Shown here: positions 7,794 to 18,600 of the stretch, piece after piece
Layout of the letters: every line of letters starts with the position of its first letter
Position numbering within the stretch: position 1 is the first letter of the stretch
Assembly (NCBI GenBank): GCA_050299555.1
Contig: JBNKWA010000080.1
Coordinates: 1 to 64,000 of the forward strand
Source of the DNA: JBNKWA01 sp050299555
Lineage (GTDB): Bacteria; Pseudomonadota; Alphaproteobacteria; Rhodobacterales; Rhodobacteraceae
Direction of reading: 5' to 3'
Length of the DNA: 64,000 bases
Notes under the pieces: generated by a model
The model's database searches: none
What the model saw: only the letters and a program-made list of their open reading frames with translations
Told to the model about the DNA's origin: nothing
Made by a program: the position numbers and the translations under genes

Positions 7794-9812
7794 CTAAAGC
7801 AGCGCCTCGGCCCTTGCCGCGACCGCCTCGGCGGTGATGCCGAAATGCGGGTAGACCGCCTCGATCGGCCCCGAGGCGCCAAAGCCCTCCATGCCCACGA
7901 AGCCGGCCTTCTTCTCGCTGCCGCGTTCGCCCATGAGCCAGCGGTCCCAGCCCTGCCGGATGGCCGCCTCGACGGCAACGCGGACCGGGCCCGGCGGCAA
8001 CACCCGGCGGCGATAGCGTTCGTCCTGAGCCGCGAAAAGCTCCATCGAGGGCATCGAGACCACCCTGGTCCCGATCCCCTTGCCTTCGAGGATCGCCCGC
8101 GCCTCCATGGCGATGGCCACCTCCGAGCCGGTGGCGATCAGCACCGCCCGCCGCCGTCCGGTCGCCTCGGCCAGCACATAGCCGCCCATGGCGCTCAGGT
8201 TCTTGGTCTTGTGCTCGGTCCTCAGCGTCGGCAGCCCCTGCCGGGTCAGTGCCAGCACCGTCGGCCCGTCCTTGCGGGTCGCGGCGATCTCCCAGGCCTC
8301 GGCGGTCTCGACCGTGTCGCAGGGCCGCAGCACTACCAGGTTCGGGATCGCCCGCAACGCGGCCAGGTGCTCCACCGGCTGGTGCGTTGGCCCGTCCTCG
8401 CCGAGGCCGATGGAATCGTGGGTCATCACATAGGCGACCCTGACCCCCATCAGCGCCGACAGCCGGATGGCGCCGCGGGCATAGTCAGTGAAGACCAGGA
8501 AGGTACCGCCATAGGGCATCACGCCGCCATGCAGCGCCAGCCCGTTCATCGCCGCCGCCATGCCGTGCTCACGCACGCCGTAATAGACGTAGCGGCCCGT
8601 GCGGTTGCCCACGTCGAAGGTGCCGAGGTCCTTGGTCAGGGTGTTGTTCGACCCGGTCAGGTCCGCAGACCCGCCAAGGCTCTCCGGCATCGCCTTGTTC
8701 AGCACCTCAAGCACCAGCTCGCTCGACTTGCGGGTGGCGTGCTTGGGCGCCTCGGCCGAAATCTGCCGGCGGAAGCTGCGCAGCGCCGCGCCCAACCGGA
8801 CCGGCGGCTCGCCGGCCATCACCCGCTCGAGCTCGGCCTTGCGGCTTGCCGACAGCCCGTCGAGCCGTGCCTGCCACTCCGCCTCGACCGCGGCGCCGCG
8901 CGAGCCGATTGCGGCCCAGGCAGCGCGGATGTCCTGAGGGATCTCGAACGGCGCATGCGGCCAGCCGTAGATTTCGCGCACCTTGGCGATCTCGTCGGCC
9001 CCGAGAGGCGAGCCATGGGCCTTGGCGGTGTCCTGCTTGGTCGGCGCGCCAAAGCCGATATGGCTCTTGCAGTCGATCATAACCGGCCGGTCGCTGGTCT
9101 TCGCCTCGGTCAGCGCCCGGTCGATCGCGTCGGGATCGTGGGCATCGCAGGCCAGCACCTTCCAGCCCGCCGCGTCGAACCGCTTATGCTGGTCGGTGAC
9201 GTCGGACATCGACACCTTGCCGTCTATGGTGATGCCGTTGTTGTCCCACATCACGATCAGCTTCGACAGCTTCTGCCGCCCCGCGAGGCCGATGGCCTCG
9301 TGGCTTATGCCCTCCATGAGGCAGCCGTCGCCGGCGATCACATAGGTATGGTGGTCGACGATCTTCCTGCCGAACCGGGCCCGCAGGCTCTCCTCGGCCA
9401 TGGCGAAGCCGACCGAGTTGGCGATGCCCTGACCGAGCGGACCCGTAGTGGTCTCGATGCCTGCGGCATGCCCGTATTCGGGATGGCCGGCGGTCTTCGA
9501 ACCCAGCTGGCGGAAGTTCCTGAGCTGGTCGAGCGTCATGTCCTGATAGCCGGTCAGGTGCAGCAGTCCGTAAAGCAGCATCGAGCCATGGCCCGCCGAC
9601 AGGATGAACCGGTCGCGGTCCGGCCAGGCCGGGTTGGCGGCATTGAACTTCAGGTGCCGGCCAAACAGCACTGTGGCCACGTCCGCCATGCCCATCGGCA
9701 TGCCCGGGTGGCCGGAATTCGCCGCCTGCACTGCATCGATCGCCAGCATTCTGAGCGCGGCAGCATTCCGCCAGTGCTCGGGGTGGCTTGCCTTCAGATC
9801 GGCTAGTTCCAT
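7794..9812 (-). CDS. tkt: Transketolase
   Basis: 672 residues from MELADLKASH, preceded by a GGGGGAAG ribosome site; a longer frame to 9893 has no support. TPP-dependent transfer of two-carbon units between sugar phosphates. Visible motifs are GHPGMPMGMA near 35, the TPP-binding GDGCLMEG at 161 with WDNNGITIDG about 30 residues on, and in the pyrimidine domain GVREHGMAAAMNG and THDSIGLGEDGPTHQP. It heads a minus-strand series with the small membrane protein and pgk. Confidence 0.97.
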   Translation of the reverse strand: MELADLKASHPEHWRNAAALRMLAIDAVQAANSGHPGMPMGMADVATVLFGRHLKFNAANPAWPDRDRFILSAGHGSMLLYGLLHLTGYQDMTLDQLRNFRQLGSKTAGHPEYGHAAGIETTTGPLGQGIANSVGFAMAEESLRARFGRKIVDHHTYVIAGDGCLMEGISHEAIGLAGRQKLSKLIVMWDNNGITIDGKVSMSDVTDQHKRFDAAGWKVLACDAHDPDAIDRALTEAKTSDRPVMIDCKSHIGFGAPTKQDTAKAHGSPLGADEIAKVREIYGWPHAPFEIPQDIRAAWAAIGSRGAAVEAEWQARLDGLSASRKAELERVMAGEPPVRLGAALRSFRRQISAEAPKHATRKSSELVLEVLNKAMPESLGGSADLTGSNNTLTKDLGTFDVGNRTGRYVYYGVREHGMAAAMNGLALHGGVMPYGGTFLVFTDYARGAIRLSALMGVRVAYVMTHDSIGLGEDGPTHQPVEHLAALRAIPNLVVLRPCDTVETAEAWEIAATRKDGPTVLALTRQGLPTLRTEHKTKNLSAMGGYVLAEATGRRRAVLIATGSEVAIAMEARAILEGKGIGTRVVSMPSMELFAAQDERYRRRVLPPGPVRVAVEAAIRQGWDRWLMGERGSEKKAGFVGMEGFGASGPIEAVYPHFGITAEAVAARAEALL

Positions 9813-10012
9813 CGCGTCTTCCCCCGTGCCCACGGGCCTCTTTTGGCCCGCGGCACTGATAGCAGCCGCGCCCGGGCGGTCAAGCCTGAGCATCTAGGCT
9901 GATGCCGCCGATCCTTGCCGCCCGGTTCCCCGAGGCAAGAATCCGCTAGAAATCCATCGCTGCCCGGGCCATACCGTGGCTCAGGCGCATGACAGGGGCG
10001 GCAGGGCCAGAC

Positions 10013-10243
10013 ATGAGCGATTTGAAGGAATTGGAAGGCCGGCTTAATGCGGCCGTGGCGCGTATCGAGGCTGCGCTTCACAAACCAGGGGCGAGCGAAG
10101 CCCCCGGCGACGACGCACTGAGGACCGAAAACCAAGCACTCCGCGCCAGCCTTGCCAGCCTGTCCGCGCAGCGCGACGCCGATGTGGAAAAGCTCGATGG
10201 CCTGATCGACCGGCTCCGCCCGCTGATCGAGGAGCTGTCGTGA
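10013..10243 (+). CDS. Short coiled-coil protein upstream of zapA
   Basis: 76 residues from MSDLKELEGRLN, almost entirely predicted helix with heptad-like Leu spacing (residues about 3-25 and 38-76). Its stop codon overlaps the start of zapA (GTGATG), so the two are translationally coupled. No named family is recognised. The position and coiled-coil nature suggest a partner of ZapA in division or a structural helper, which is inference. An in-frame ATG at 9989 is possible but less likely. Confidence 0.7.
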   Translation: MSDLKELEGRLNAAVARIEAALHKPGASEAPGDDALRTENQALRASLASLSAQRDADVEKLDGLIDRLRPLIEELS

Positions 10244-10683
10244 TGCCCGAGATGACAATCGAGATCGGCGGCCGGACGTTTCGCATCGTCTGCCAGCCTG
10301 GCGAGGAAGTGCAGCTTCAGCGGGCCGCCAAGCTTCTGGCGGCCGAGGCCGACGCGCTGCAGGATGCGATCGGCCGGGTGCCCGAGGCGCGCATGCTGCT
10401 GATGGCCGGGTTGATGGTTGCCGACAAGGCGGTGGCGGCTGCGGAAGGGATGGAAGACGCCGATGCACGCGCCCGGCAGATGCAGGACCAGGTGCGTCAG
10501 GTCGAGGCCAAGGCGGCGAAGCTGGCGACAAGCGCCCTGCATACCGACGACAGCGCCTCGGACGAACTGGTTGCCAGGCTGACCGAAGAGCGCGACCAGG
10601 CCCGGGCCGACCACAAGGCGGCGCTGGATGCGCTGCAGCGTGCGGTGGCCGCGGTAGAGGCGCTAGCCGCCAGCGCGGACTAG
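10243..10683 (+). CDS. zapA: Cell division protein ZapA
   Basis: 146 residues from the ATG at 10243, or one more from the GTG at 10240. The N-terminal domain is MPEMTIEIGGRTFRIVCQPGEEVQLQRAAKLLAAEADAL, the ZapA globular domain. A long helix follows, with MLLMAGLMVADKA and a C-terminal coiled coil (about 70-140). ZapA cross-links FtsZ filaments at the Z-ring. It overlaps the preceding coiled-coil gene and converges with grxD, 13 nt away. The coiled coil is longer than in E. coli ZapA, which is common in alphaproteobacteria. Confidence 0.88.
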   Translation: MPEMTIEIGGRTFRIVCQPGEEVQLQRAAKLLAAEADALQDAIGRVPEARMLLMAGLMVADKAVAAAEGMEDADARARQMQDQVRQVEAKAAKLATSALHTDDSASDELVARLTEERDQARADHKAALDALQRAVAAVEALAASAD

Positions 10684-10696
10684 CATCGGCCTATCG

Positions 10697-11068
10697 TCAG
10701 GCGGCGCTGTTGTGCTCGCGGATGCGCGCGGCGGCTTCCTTGTCGAAGGTGACGCCGCTATCGGACAGCAGCTTGTCGAGTTCGCCTGACAACGTCATCT
10801 CGACGACGATGTCGCAGCCACCCACGAATTCGCCCTTCACGTAGAGCTGCGGGATCGTGGGCCACTCGGAATACGCCTTGATGCCTTCGCGGATTTCCAT
10901 GTCCGAAAGGACGTTCACGTCCTTGTAGGTCACGCCCATGTAGTTCAGGACACCCGCGACCTTGGCCGAGAACCCGCATTGCGGCATCTCGGACGTGCCT
11001 TTCATGAACAGGACCACATCATTTCCCTCGATATCCGAGCGGATCCGGTCGTTCACGTCGCTGCTCAT
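10697..11068 (-). CDS. grxD: Monothiol glutaredoxin, Grx4 family
   Basis: 123 residues with the monothiol active site CGFS (Cys31) and the glutathione-binding WPTIPQLYV and GGCDI motifs. These proteins carry and deliver [2Fe-2S] clusters, usually in complex with BolA. The purL-bolA-small ORF-grxD order on one strand places both partners together. The C-terminus extends about 15 residues past the fold (FDKEAAARIREHNSAA). Confidence 0.96.
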   Translation of the reverse strand: MSSDVNDRIRSDIEGNDVVLFMKGTSEMPQCGFSAKVAGVLNYMGVTYKDVNVLSDMEIREGIKAYSEWPTIPQLYVKGEFVGGCDIVVEMTLSGELDKLLSDSGVTFDKEAAARIREHNSAA

Positions 11069-11184
11069 CCCTGGCCTCCTGAAATGCCGATTGCCCAGCA
11101 GACAGATAATGCCTGGCGAGCGGAAAGCAAACAGGGCATGTGTCAGCTATTTCACCGGCCTTTCGGCCGGCGGACAGGGTCGGC

Positions 11185-11355
11185 CTAGTCCTGACCCTGC
11201 TGCGAGTAATAGGCCTTCATGCGTTCGCGCGCCGGCACGATCGACTTGGCCGAACCCTTGCGGCCTTCGCCCAGATAGACGTCATAGGCCAGTTTTGCGC
11301 CGATCCCGGCAAGCCCGCCGATGAAGACCACAAGGATCAGAAGCTCTCCACTCAT
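11185..11355 (-). CDS. Small single-pass membrane protein between bolA and grxD
   Basis: 56 residues: MSGELLILVVFIGGLAGIGAK..., one N-terminal membrane helix (about 4-22), then a soluble basic tail with YLGEGRKGSAKSIVPARERMKAYYSQQGQD. It is preceded by an AGAGTGG purine stretch. It is shorter than typical gene-call cut-offs but has clean codon structure and lies in the bolA-grxD gap on the same strand. The family is unknown to me; the charged tail after a single helix suggests an inner-membrane anchor. Confidence 0.6.
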   Translation of the reverse strand: MSGELLILVVFIGGLAGIGAKLAYDVYLGEGRKGSAKSIVPARERMKAYYSQQGQD

Positions 11356-11525
11356 TGAACCACTCCACTCTTACGCCGCAGTTTGCCGCTACCGTGCCCC
11401 GAGCCTTGTTACCCGGGCGCCAGCGGCCCTTCCGAGGATTAGATGAACGCTGGATTTGTCTAAATTGAGTCAACCGCAGGATAAGAATGAGAACTCTTTC
11501 CCAATGGTTAACGGCGGTAACGGCC

Positions 11526-11768
11526 TCATTCCGGTACCCGCGTGGTCAGCGCCAGCGCGTGCAACTCGCCGCTGGGCCCGTCCATCTTGCCCTGCAGGGC
11601 GGCATAGACAAGCTGGTGCTGCTTCACCCGCGACAGGCCGCGAAATGCCTCCGTGACGACCGTTGCCGCATAGTGGTTGCCGTCGCCCGCTAGGTCCTTG
11701 ATCTCGACATCAGCGCCGGGAAAGGCCGCGCGGATCAACGCTTCGATCTCTGCGGCTGGCATCGGCAT
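11526..11768 (-). CDS. bolA: BolA-family protein
   Basis: 80 residues from MPMPAAEIEALIRAAFPGADVEIKDLAGDGNHYAATVV, with the BolA/IbaG fold: the GDGNHY loop supplies the cluster-ligand His, and a C-terminal HQLVYAALQGKM helix follows. BolA proteins pair with CGFS glutaredoxins for Fe-S trafficking, and grxD lies just downstream. A GGAG site lies 9 nt before the chosen start; the frame remains open further upstream without support. purL is 81 nt upstream on the same strand. Confidence 0.92.
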   Translation of the reverse strand: MPMPAAEIEALIRAAFPGADVEIKDLAGDGNHYAATVVTEAFRGLSRVKQHQLVYAALQGKMDGPSGELHALALTTRVPE

Positions 11769-11849
11769 CAGGGCTGCTCCGTTTGTTGTTTCATTGAATC
11801 TACGACCGCCCCGAGCCAGGTTCAAGGCCGCCCCGGGGTTCATTCCGGC

Positions 11850-14012
<2,163 letters not shown>

Positions 14013-14126
14013 GCTTGGGCTCCCGCGGGCGATCGGCCTTGCCGCTCTTAGTTGCCCGGGCCGGGCAAGTGAAGCGGTTGGGCGCGATTCCCCGTGCCCT
14101 TCGCCGGTGCCGCCTACCGGGCGGGC

Positions 14127-14154
14127 AAAAAAAGGCCGGGCAATAAGCCCGGCC
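14127..14154 (-). terminator. Intrinsic terminator of small RNA copy 2
   Basis: 8-bp perfect stem GGCCGGGC/GCCCGGCC with a TTATT loop, followed by TTTTTTT on the minus strand. It lies 115 nt upstream of the purL start codon on the same strand, so it would also insulate purL from upstream transcription or act as an attenuator. Confidence 0.8.
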
Positions 14155-14204
14155 AGGTCCAACAGGGAGGATGAAGGCCAACGGACGGACACCCATCGGC
14201 CTTC
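14127..14204 (-). ncRNA. Tandem small RNA module, copy 2 (CCUCCC linker type)
   Basis: On the minus strand: stem-loop 1 (GAAGGCCGA pairing with TTGGCCTTC, 14204-14173), a single-stranded linker with CCTCCCTGTTGGAC (14170-14157), then hairpin GGCCGGGC-TTATT-GCCCGGCC followed by seven T. Copy 1, 188 nt upstream, has the same order and the identical CCTCCCTGTTGGAC. The CCUCCC sequence can pair with Shine-Dalgarno sites. The layout resembles the cuckoo/alpha-r14 anti-SD small RNAs of alphaproteobacteria, which often occur in tandem. No strong promoter of its own is seen, so it may come from read-through of copy 1. Confidence 0.65.
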
Positions 14205-14318
14205 ACCTGCAAGATCGCCGGCGAATCGGGCCAAACCATGGCCCTGACGCGGTGATTTCGGACCGGAAACGCGAGCGGTGCCGCTGCCCGTGCCTGTGCA
14301 CTGGGGCGGCATCTGCAC

Positions 14319-14346
14319 AAAAAAAGGCCGAGCAATGCCCGGCCCA
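14319..14346 (-). terminator. Intrinsic terminator of small RNA copy 1
   Basis: Stem GGCCGGGC/GCTCGGCC (8 pairs, one G-U) with a 3-nt loop, followed directly by seven T on the minus strand. Confidence 0.78.
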
Positions 14347-14394
14347 AGTCCAACAGGGAGGTTGAAAGCATTGCAACCAAGCAACGCCTTCAGT
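14319..14394 (-). ncRNA. Tandem small RNA module, copy 1 (CCUCCC linker type)
   Basis: On the minus strand: stem-loop 1 (AAGGCGTTGC, loop TTGGTT, GCAATGCTTT; ten pairs including G-U, 14390-14365), linker CCTCCCTGTTGGAC (14361-14348), then hairpin GGCCGGGC-ATT-GCTCGGCC and seven T. Stem 1 differs in sequence from copy 2 while the pairing is kept, which is covariation-like support for a structured RNA. A CTTGCA-N15-CCCATAT promoter places the expected 5' end at about 14394, at the foot of stem 1. The length of about 76 nt fits the small anti-SD RNAs of Rhodobacterales. Confidence 0.7.
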
Positions 14395-14400
14395 GTTTTT

Positions 14401-14428
14401 ATATGGGTGGCGAGGTGTGCACTGCAAG
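14401..14428 (-). promoter_or_regulatory. RpoH (sigma-32)-like promoter for the tandem small RNAs
   Basis: Minus strand CTTGCA (14428-14423), 15-nt spacer, CCCATAT (14407-14401). This matches the E. coli sigma-32 consensus CTTGAA-N13-15-CCCATNT closely. TATAAA at its 3' end also gives a fair housekeeping -10. The predicted start falls 7-8 nt downstream at the first base pairs of stem-loop 1. Confidence 0.55.
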
Positions 14429-14528
14429 AAAAATGCGCCGCAGCGCACGCATAGCCGCTATCGAATGAAAGCATAGCGGCAGAATTGTCACATGGAGGTC
14501 ACAGGGCCACGACAGGGCGCCGACGGGC

Positions 14529-15443
14529 CTACTCGGCCACCGATTTTCGGTAGGCCATGATCTCTTCGAGCATGAAATCGCGGAATGCCGCGACCCGTTT
14601 CGACGTTCTCAGTTCCTGCGGATAGGCCAGGTAAACCGGGATCATGCCGCTTTCCTCGTCCGGCAGCACGTTCACCAGTTCGGGGAAGTCGGTGGCGACG
14701 TAGTCGGGCAGGGCGCCGATTCCGAGATCGTTCAGGACCGATTGCAGGATGCCGAAATAGTTGTTCACGGTTAGCAGCGATGGCCGGTCGACCGACAGGA
14801 ACGGCGCCATCCAGTTCACCGCCGCGCTGACCTGCGCCGAGGCGCTGCGCTGGCTGATCAGCCGGTGCTTGCCGAGGTCTGCAATCTGCTTCGGCTCACC
14901 GTAGCGGTCGAGATAGGCCCGTGAGGCGAAGAACTTGATCTTCACATCCATCAGCCGCCGGCGCACCAGGTCGGCCTGGCTCGGCTCCTTCATCCGAATT
15001 GCAACGTCCGCCTCGCGCATGGGCAGGTCGAGCACCCGTTCCTCGAGAATCAGGTCGATCGAGAGATTCGGATAGGTGTCGAACAGCTTTCCCAGCCGCG
15101 GCGCCAGCCACAAGGTTCCGAATCCGGTGGTGGTCGTGACCCGGAGCTCGCCGAAGACGCCGTCCTTGGAATCGCGGATCCGGGCCGAGGTCGAGGCCAG
15201 GCGCCGGGCGATCGACTTTGTCGCCTCGAACAGAAGCTCGCCCTGCTCGGTCAGGATCAGGCCGCGCGCATGGCGGTGGAACAGCGTCACCTTCAGGCTT
15301 TCTTCCAGCGCCCTGATCTGGCGGCTGACGGCGCTCTGGCTCAGGTGCAGCTCGTCGCCCGCGTGGGTCAGGCTGCCGGCATCGGCCACGGCATGAAAGA
15401 TGCGCAGCTTGTCCCAGTCGACCACATTGTCCAGTTCGGCCAT
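14529..15443 (-). CDS. LysR-family transcriptional regulator
   Basis: 304 residues from MAELDNVVDWDKLRIFHAVADAGSLTHAGDELHLSQSAVSRQIRALEE, a typical LysR winged helix-turn-helix (about 8-68) followed by a substrate-binding effector domain (about 95-300). A GGAGGA site precedes the start. It is transcribed divergently from the indolepyruvate oxidoreductase, with 195 nt between them. LysR proteins usually regulate a divergent neighbour and themselves, so that operon is the likely target. The effector is unknown; an aromatic amino-acid product would be logical. Confidence 0.9.
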   Translation of the reverse strand: MAELDNVVDWDKLRIFHAVADAGSLTHAGDELHLSQSAVSRQIRALEESLKVTLFHRHARGLILTEQGELLFEATKSIARRLASTSARIRDSKDGVFGELRVTTTTGFGTLWLAPRLGKLFDTYPNLSIDLILEERVLDLPMREADVAIRMKEPSQADLVRRRLMDVKIKFFASRAYLDRYGEPKQIADLGKHRLISQRSASAQVSAAVNWMAPFLSVDRPSLLTVNNYFGILQSVLNDLGIGALPDYVATDFPELVNVLPDEESGMIPVYLAYPQELRTSKRVAAFRDFMLEEIMAYRKSVAE

Positions 15444-15586
15444 GGCTGTCCTCCGGCACGGCAAAGCCCACCAGCCCCGCCAATTCGCAGGGCAGCATCA
15501 ACGACGTATCAGCATATTGTGCAACATTTGCCGCCGGTTTCGGCCTATCTTTTCGATGTCGGACGCAGTTTTCCGTCGCCTTGCGG

Positions 15587-15615
15587 TTGATGGGTCAGCA
15601 TATTTGACCTATAAT
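15587..15615 (+). promoter_or_regulatory. Promoter with internal palindromic operator for the indolepyruvate oxidoreductase gene
   Basis: -35 TTGATG (15587-15592), 17-nt spacer, -10 TATAAT (15610-15615). The spacer is exactly the palindrome GGTCAGCATATTTGACC (GGTCA-N7-TGACC). Its TCAGCATATT part also occurs at 15509-15518 in the same gap. A GGAGGAG ribosome site follows before the start at 15639. The divergent LysR protein is the natural candidate to bind it. Confidence 0.65.
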
Positions 15616-15638
15616 CCCGGCGCGGAGGAGTTTTCGCC

Positions 15639-18600
15639 ATGAGCCTGCACGAGGTATCCCTCGATGACCGCTACGACCTGAGCAAGCAAAGGGTCCTGCT
15701 CAGCGGCACCCAGGCACTGGTGCGGCTGATGCTGATGCAGAAGGCCCGCGACCGGGCGGCAGGGCTGAACACCGCGGGCTATGTGACCGGCTATCGCGGC
15801 TCGCCGCTCGGCGCCGTGGACATGACCATGGCGCGCGCCGCCAAGGCGCTGACCGCAAGCGACATCGTCTTCAACCCGGGCCTCAACGAGGATCTGGCCG
15901 CCACCGCGCTCTGGGGCACCCAGCAGGCCGAACTGCGGGGAGAGGGCAAGTTCGACGGCGTCTTCGGGCTCTGGTACGGCAAGGGGCCGGGGGTCGACCG
16001 CTCCGGCGACGCCATGCGCCACGCCAACATGGCCGGCACCTCGCCCCATGGCGGCGTGCTGATGGCCATGGGCGACGACCATACCGGCGAAAGCTCCACC
16101 ACCTGCCACCAGTCCGACTGGGCGCTGGTGGATGTCTACATGCCGGTGCTCAGCCCCGCCGGGGTGCAGGAGATCCTCGATTTCGGCCTCTACGGCTTTG
16201 CGCTGTCGCGCTATGCCGGGGTCTGGGCCGGGCTCAAGGTGATGAAGGACACCGTCGAGGTTACCTCGGTGGTCGATGGCAGCCCCGGCCGCCTGAACTT
16301 CGTCACCCCCGACTATGCGCTGCCCGAAGGCGGGCTCGGCATCCGCCTGAACGATCATTGGATCGCCCAGGAAGCGCGGATGATCGACCAAAAGCGCTTC
16401 GCCGCCGAGGCCTTCTCCAAGGCCAACCGCATGGACCGCCGGGTGTGGGGCAAGCCCGGCGCCAGGCTCGGCTTTGTCGCTGCCGGCAAGAACTGGCTCG
16501 ATCTCGTCCACGCGCTCAACCTGCTCGGCATCGATGCTGGGCGGGCCGAGGCACTGGGGATCACCACCTACAAGGTCGGCCAGACCTTCCCGCTCGACAT
16601 GGACTCGTTCCACGAATGGGCCGAGGGGCTGGAACTGATCGTGGTGGTCGAGGAAAAGCGCAAGCTGATCGAGATCCAGATCAAGGAGGCGATCTTCGAT
16701 GATCGCCGCGGCCGCCGCGTCTATGGCTGGTACAAGGGCGGCGCCGGCGGCATCCACCAGGAGGAGCTGTTCCCCACCCGCATGGCCCTCGATCCGGTGA
16801 TGATCGCCGAGAAGATCGGCAACATCCTGATCGAGGAGGGCCGCGACGGCGACGAGATCCGCACCCGCGTCGCCCGCATGGTCGAGGCGCAGAAGGCCGA
16901 CAACGCCGAGGAGATCGCCTCGCGGCTGCCCTATTTCTGCTCCGGCTGCCCGCATAACACCTCGACCCGCCTGCCTGAGGGCAGCCGCGCCTATGCCGGC
17001 ATCGGCTGCCACATCATGGCGTTGTGGATGGACCGCAACGTGTCGGGTTACACCCAGATGGGCGGCGAAGGCGCCAACTGGATCGGCGAGGCGCCGTTCT
17101 CGTCCACCGCCCATGTCTTCCAGCAGATTGGCGACGGCACCTACAACCACTCGGGCATCCTCGCCATCCGTGCCGCGCTCGCCGCCGGCACCACCGTCAC
17201 CTACAAGATCCTCTACAACGACGCCGTCGCCATGACCGGCGGCCAGCACAACGAGGGCGACCTGCAGCCGCAGCGGATCGTGCGCGAATTGCAGGCCATG
17301 GGGGTGAGACACGTTGCCGTCGTCTACGACGAGAAGGAGGACGTGAACCGCGCCGCCTTTCCCTCCGGTGTGCCGTTCCACCACCGTGACGAGCTTGACG
17401 CGGTGCAGCGCCGGTTCCGCGAGATCAAGGGCGTCTCGGCCATTGTCTACATCCAGACCTGTGCCGCCGAGAAGCGCCGCCGCCGCAAGCGCGGCCTGTT
17501 CCCCGATCCCGATCGCCGGGTCTTCATCAACCCCGAGGTCTGCGAGGGTTGCGGCGACTGCGGCGTGCAGTCCAACTGTGTTTCCATCGTGCCGCTGGAG
17601 ACCCCATTGGGCCGCAAGCGCGCCATCGACCAGTCGTCCTGCAACAAGGATTTCTCCTGCCTCAAGGGCTTCTGCCCGTCCTTCGTGACCCTCGAGGGCG
17701 CCACGCCCAAAAAGGCCGCCGCCAGGGAACTGGACCTGCCCGAGCTGCCGCAGCCGAAGCTGCCGGTGATCGAGGGCACCTGGAATGTCGTCATCACCGG
17801 CGTCGGCGGCACCGGCGTCGTTACCGTCGGCGCGCTTCTCGGCATGGCCGCGCATCTCGAAGGCAAGGGCTCGGGCATGATGGAGATGGCCGGCCTCGCC
17901 CAGAAGGGCGGCGCGGTCCACATCCACTGCCGCATTGCCGAGCGGCCCGAGGATATCGCCGCCGTCCGTGTCGCCGTGGGCGAGGCGGATGCGGTCATCG
18001 GCGGCGATCTGGTGGTGACCGCCGGCACCAAGACCCTCGGCCTGATGGCCCGCGGCCGCACCCGCGCCGTGGTCAACACCCACGAGATCATCACCGGCGC
18101 CTTCACCCGCGATCCCGGCTTTACCCTGCCCACCGACCGCATGGGCGTGGCGCTCAGGGCCCGAATAGGCGACGCGGCACTGACCGCGCTCGACGCCACC
18201 CGGCTCGCCACCCGTCTCCTCGGCGATTCCATCTACGCCAACGTGCTCATCCTCGGCGCCGCGTGGCAGGCGGGGTTGGTGCCGCTCTCGGACGAAGCGA
18301 TCCTGCGCGCCATCGAGCTCAACGGCGCTGGCGTCGAGGGCAACAGGCGCGCCTTTGCGCTCGGACGCTGGGCGGTGGCGTTTCCCGTCGACGCGGCCCA
18401 TGCCGCCGCCGATGACACCCCGGCCGAGCCCGGCATCGACGAAGCGATTGCGCTCCGCACCCGGCGGCTCGAGGCCTACCAGAACGCCGCCCTGGCCGAA
18501 CGCTATGCCGCCCGGGTCGCCGACGCCCGCGCCGCCGACGAGGAATTTGGTGCCGCGCTCGCCAGGGGCTACTTCAAGCTCCTCGCCTGCAAGGACGAAT

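Noticed and set aside
14319..14346. Simple bidirectional terminators only
   Set aside because: T-runs are on the minus strand only, and a conserved linker and upstream stem accompany each hairpin, which favours small RNA modules.
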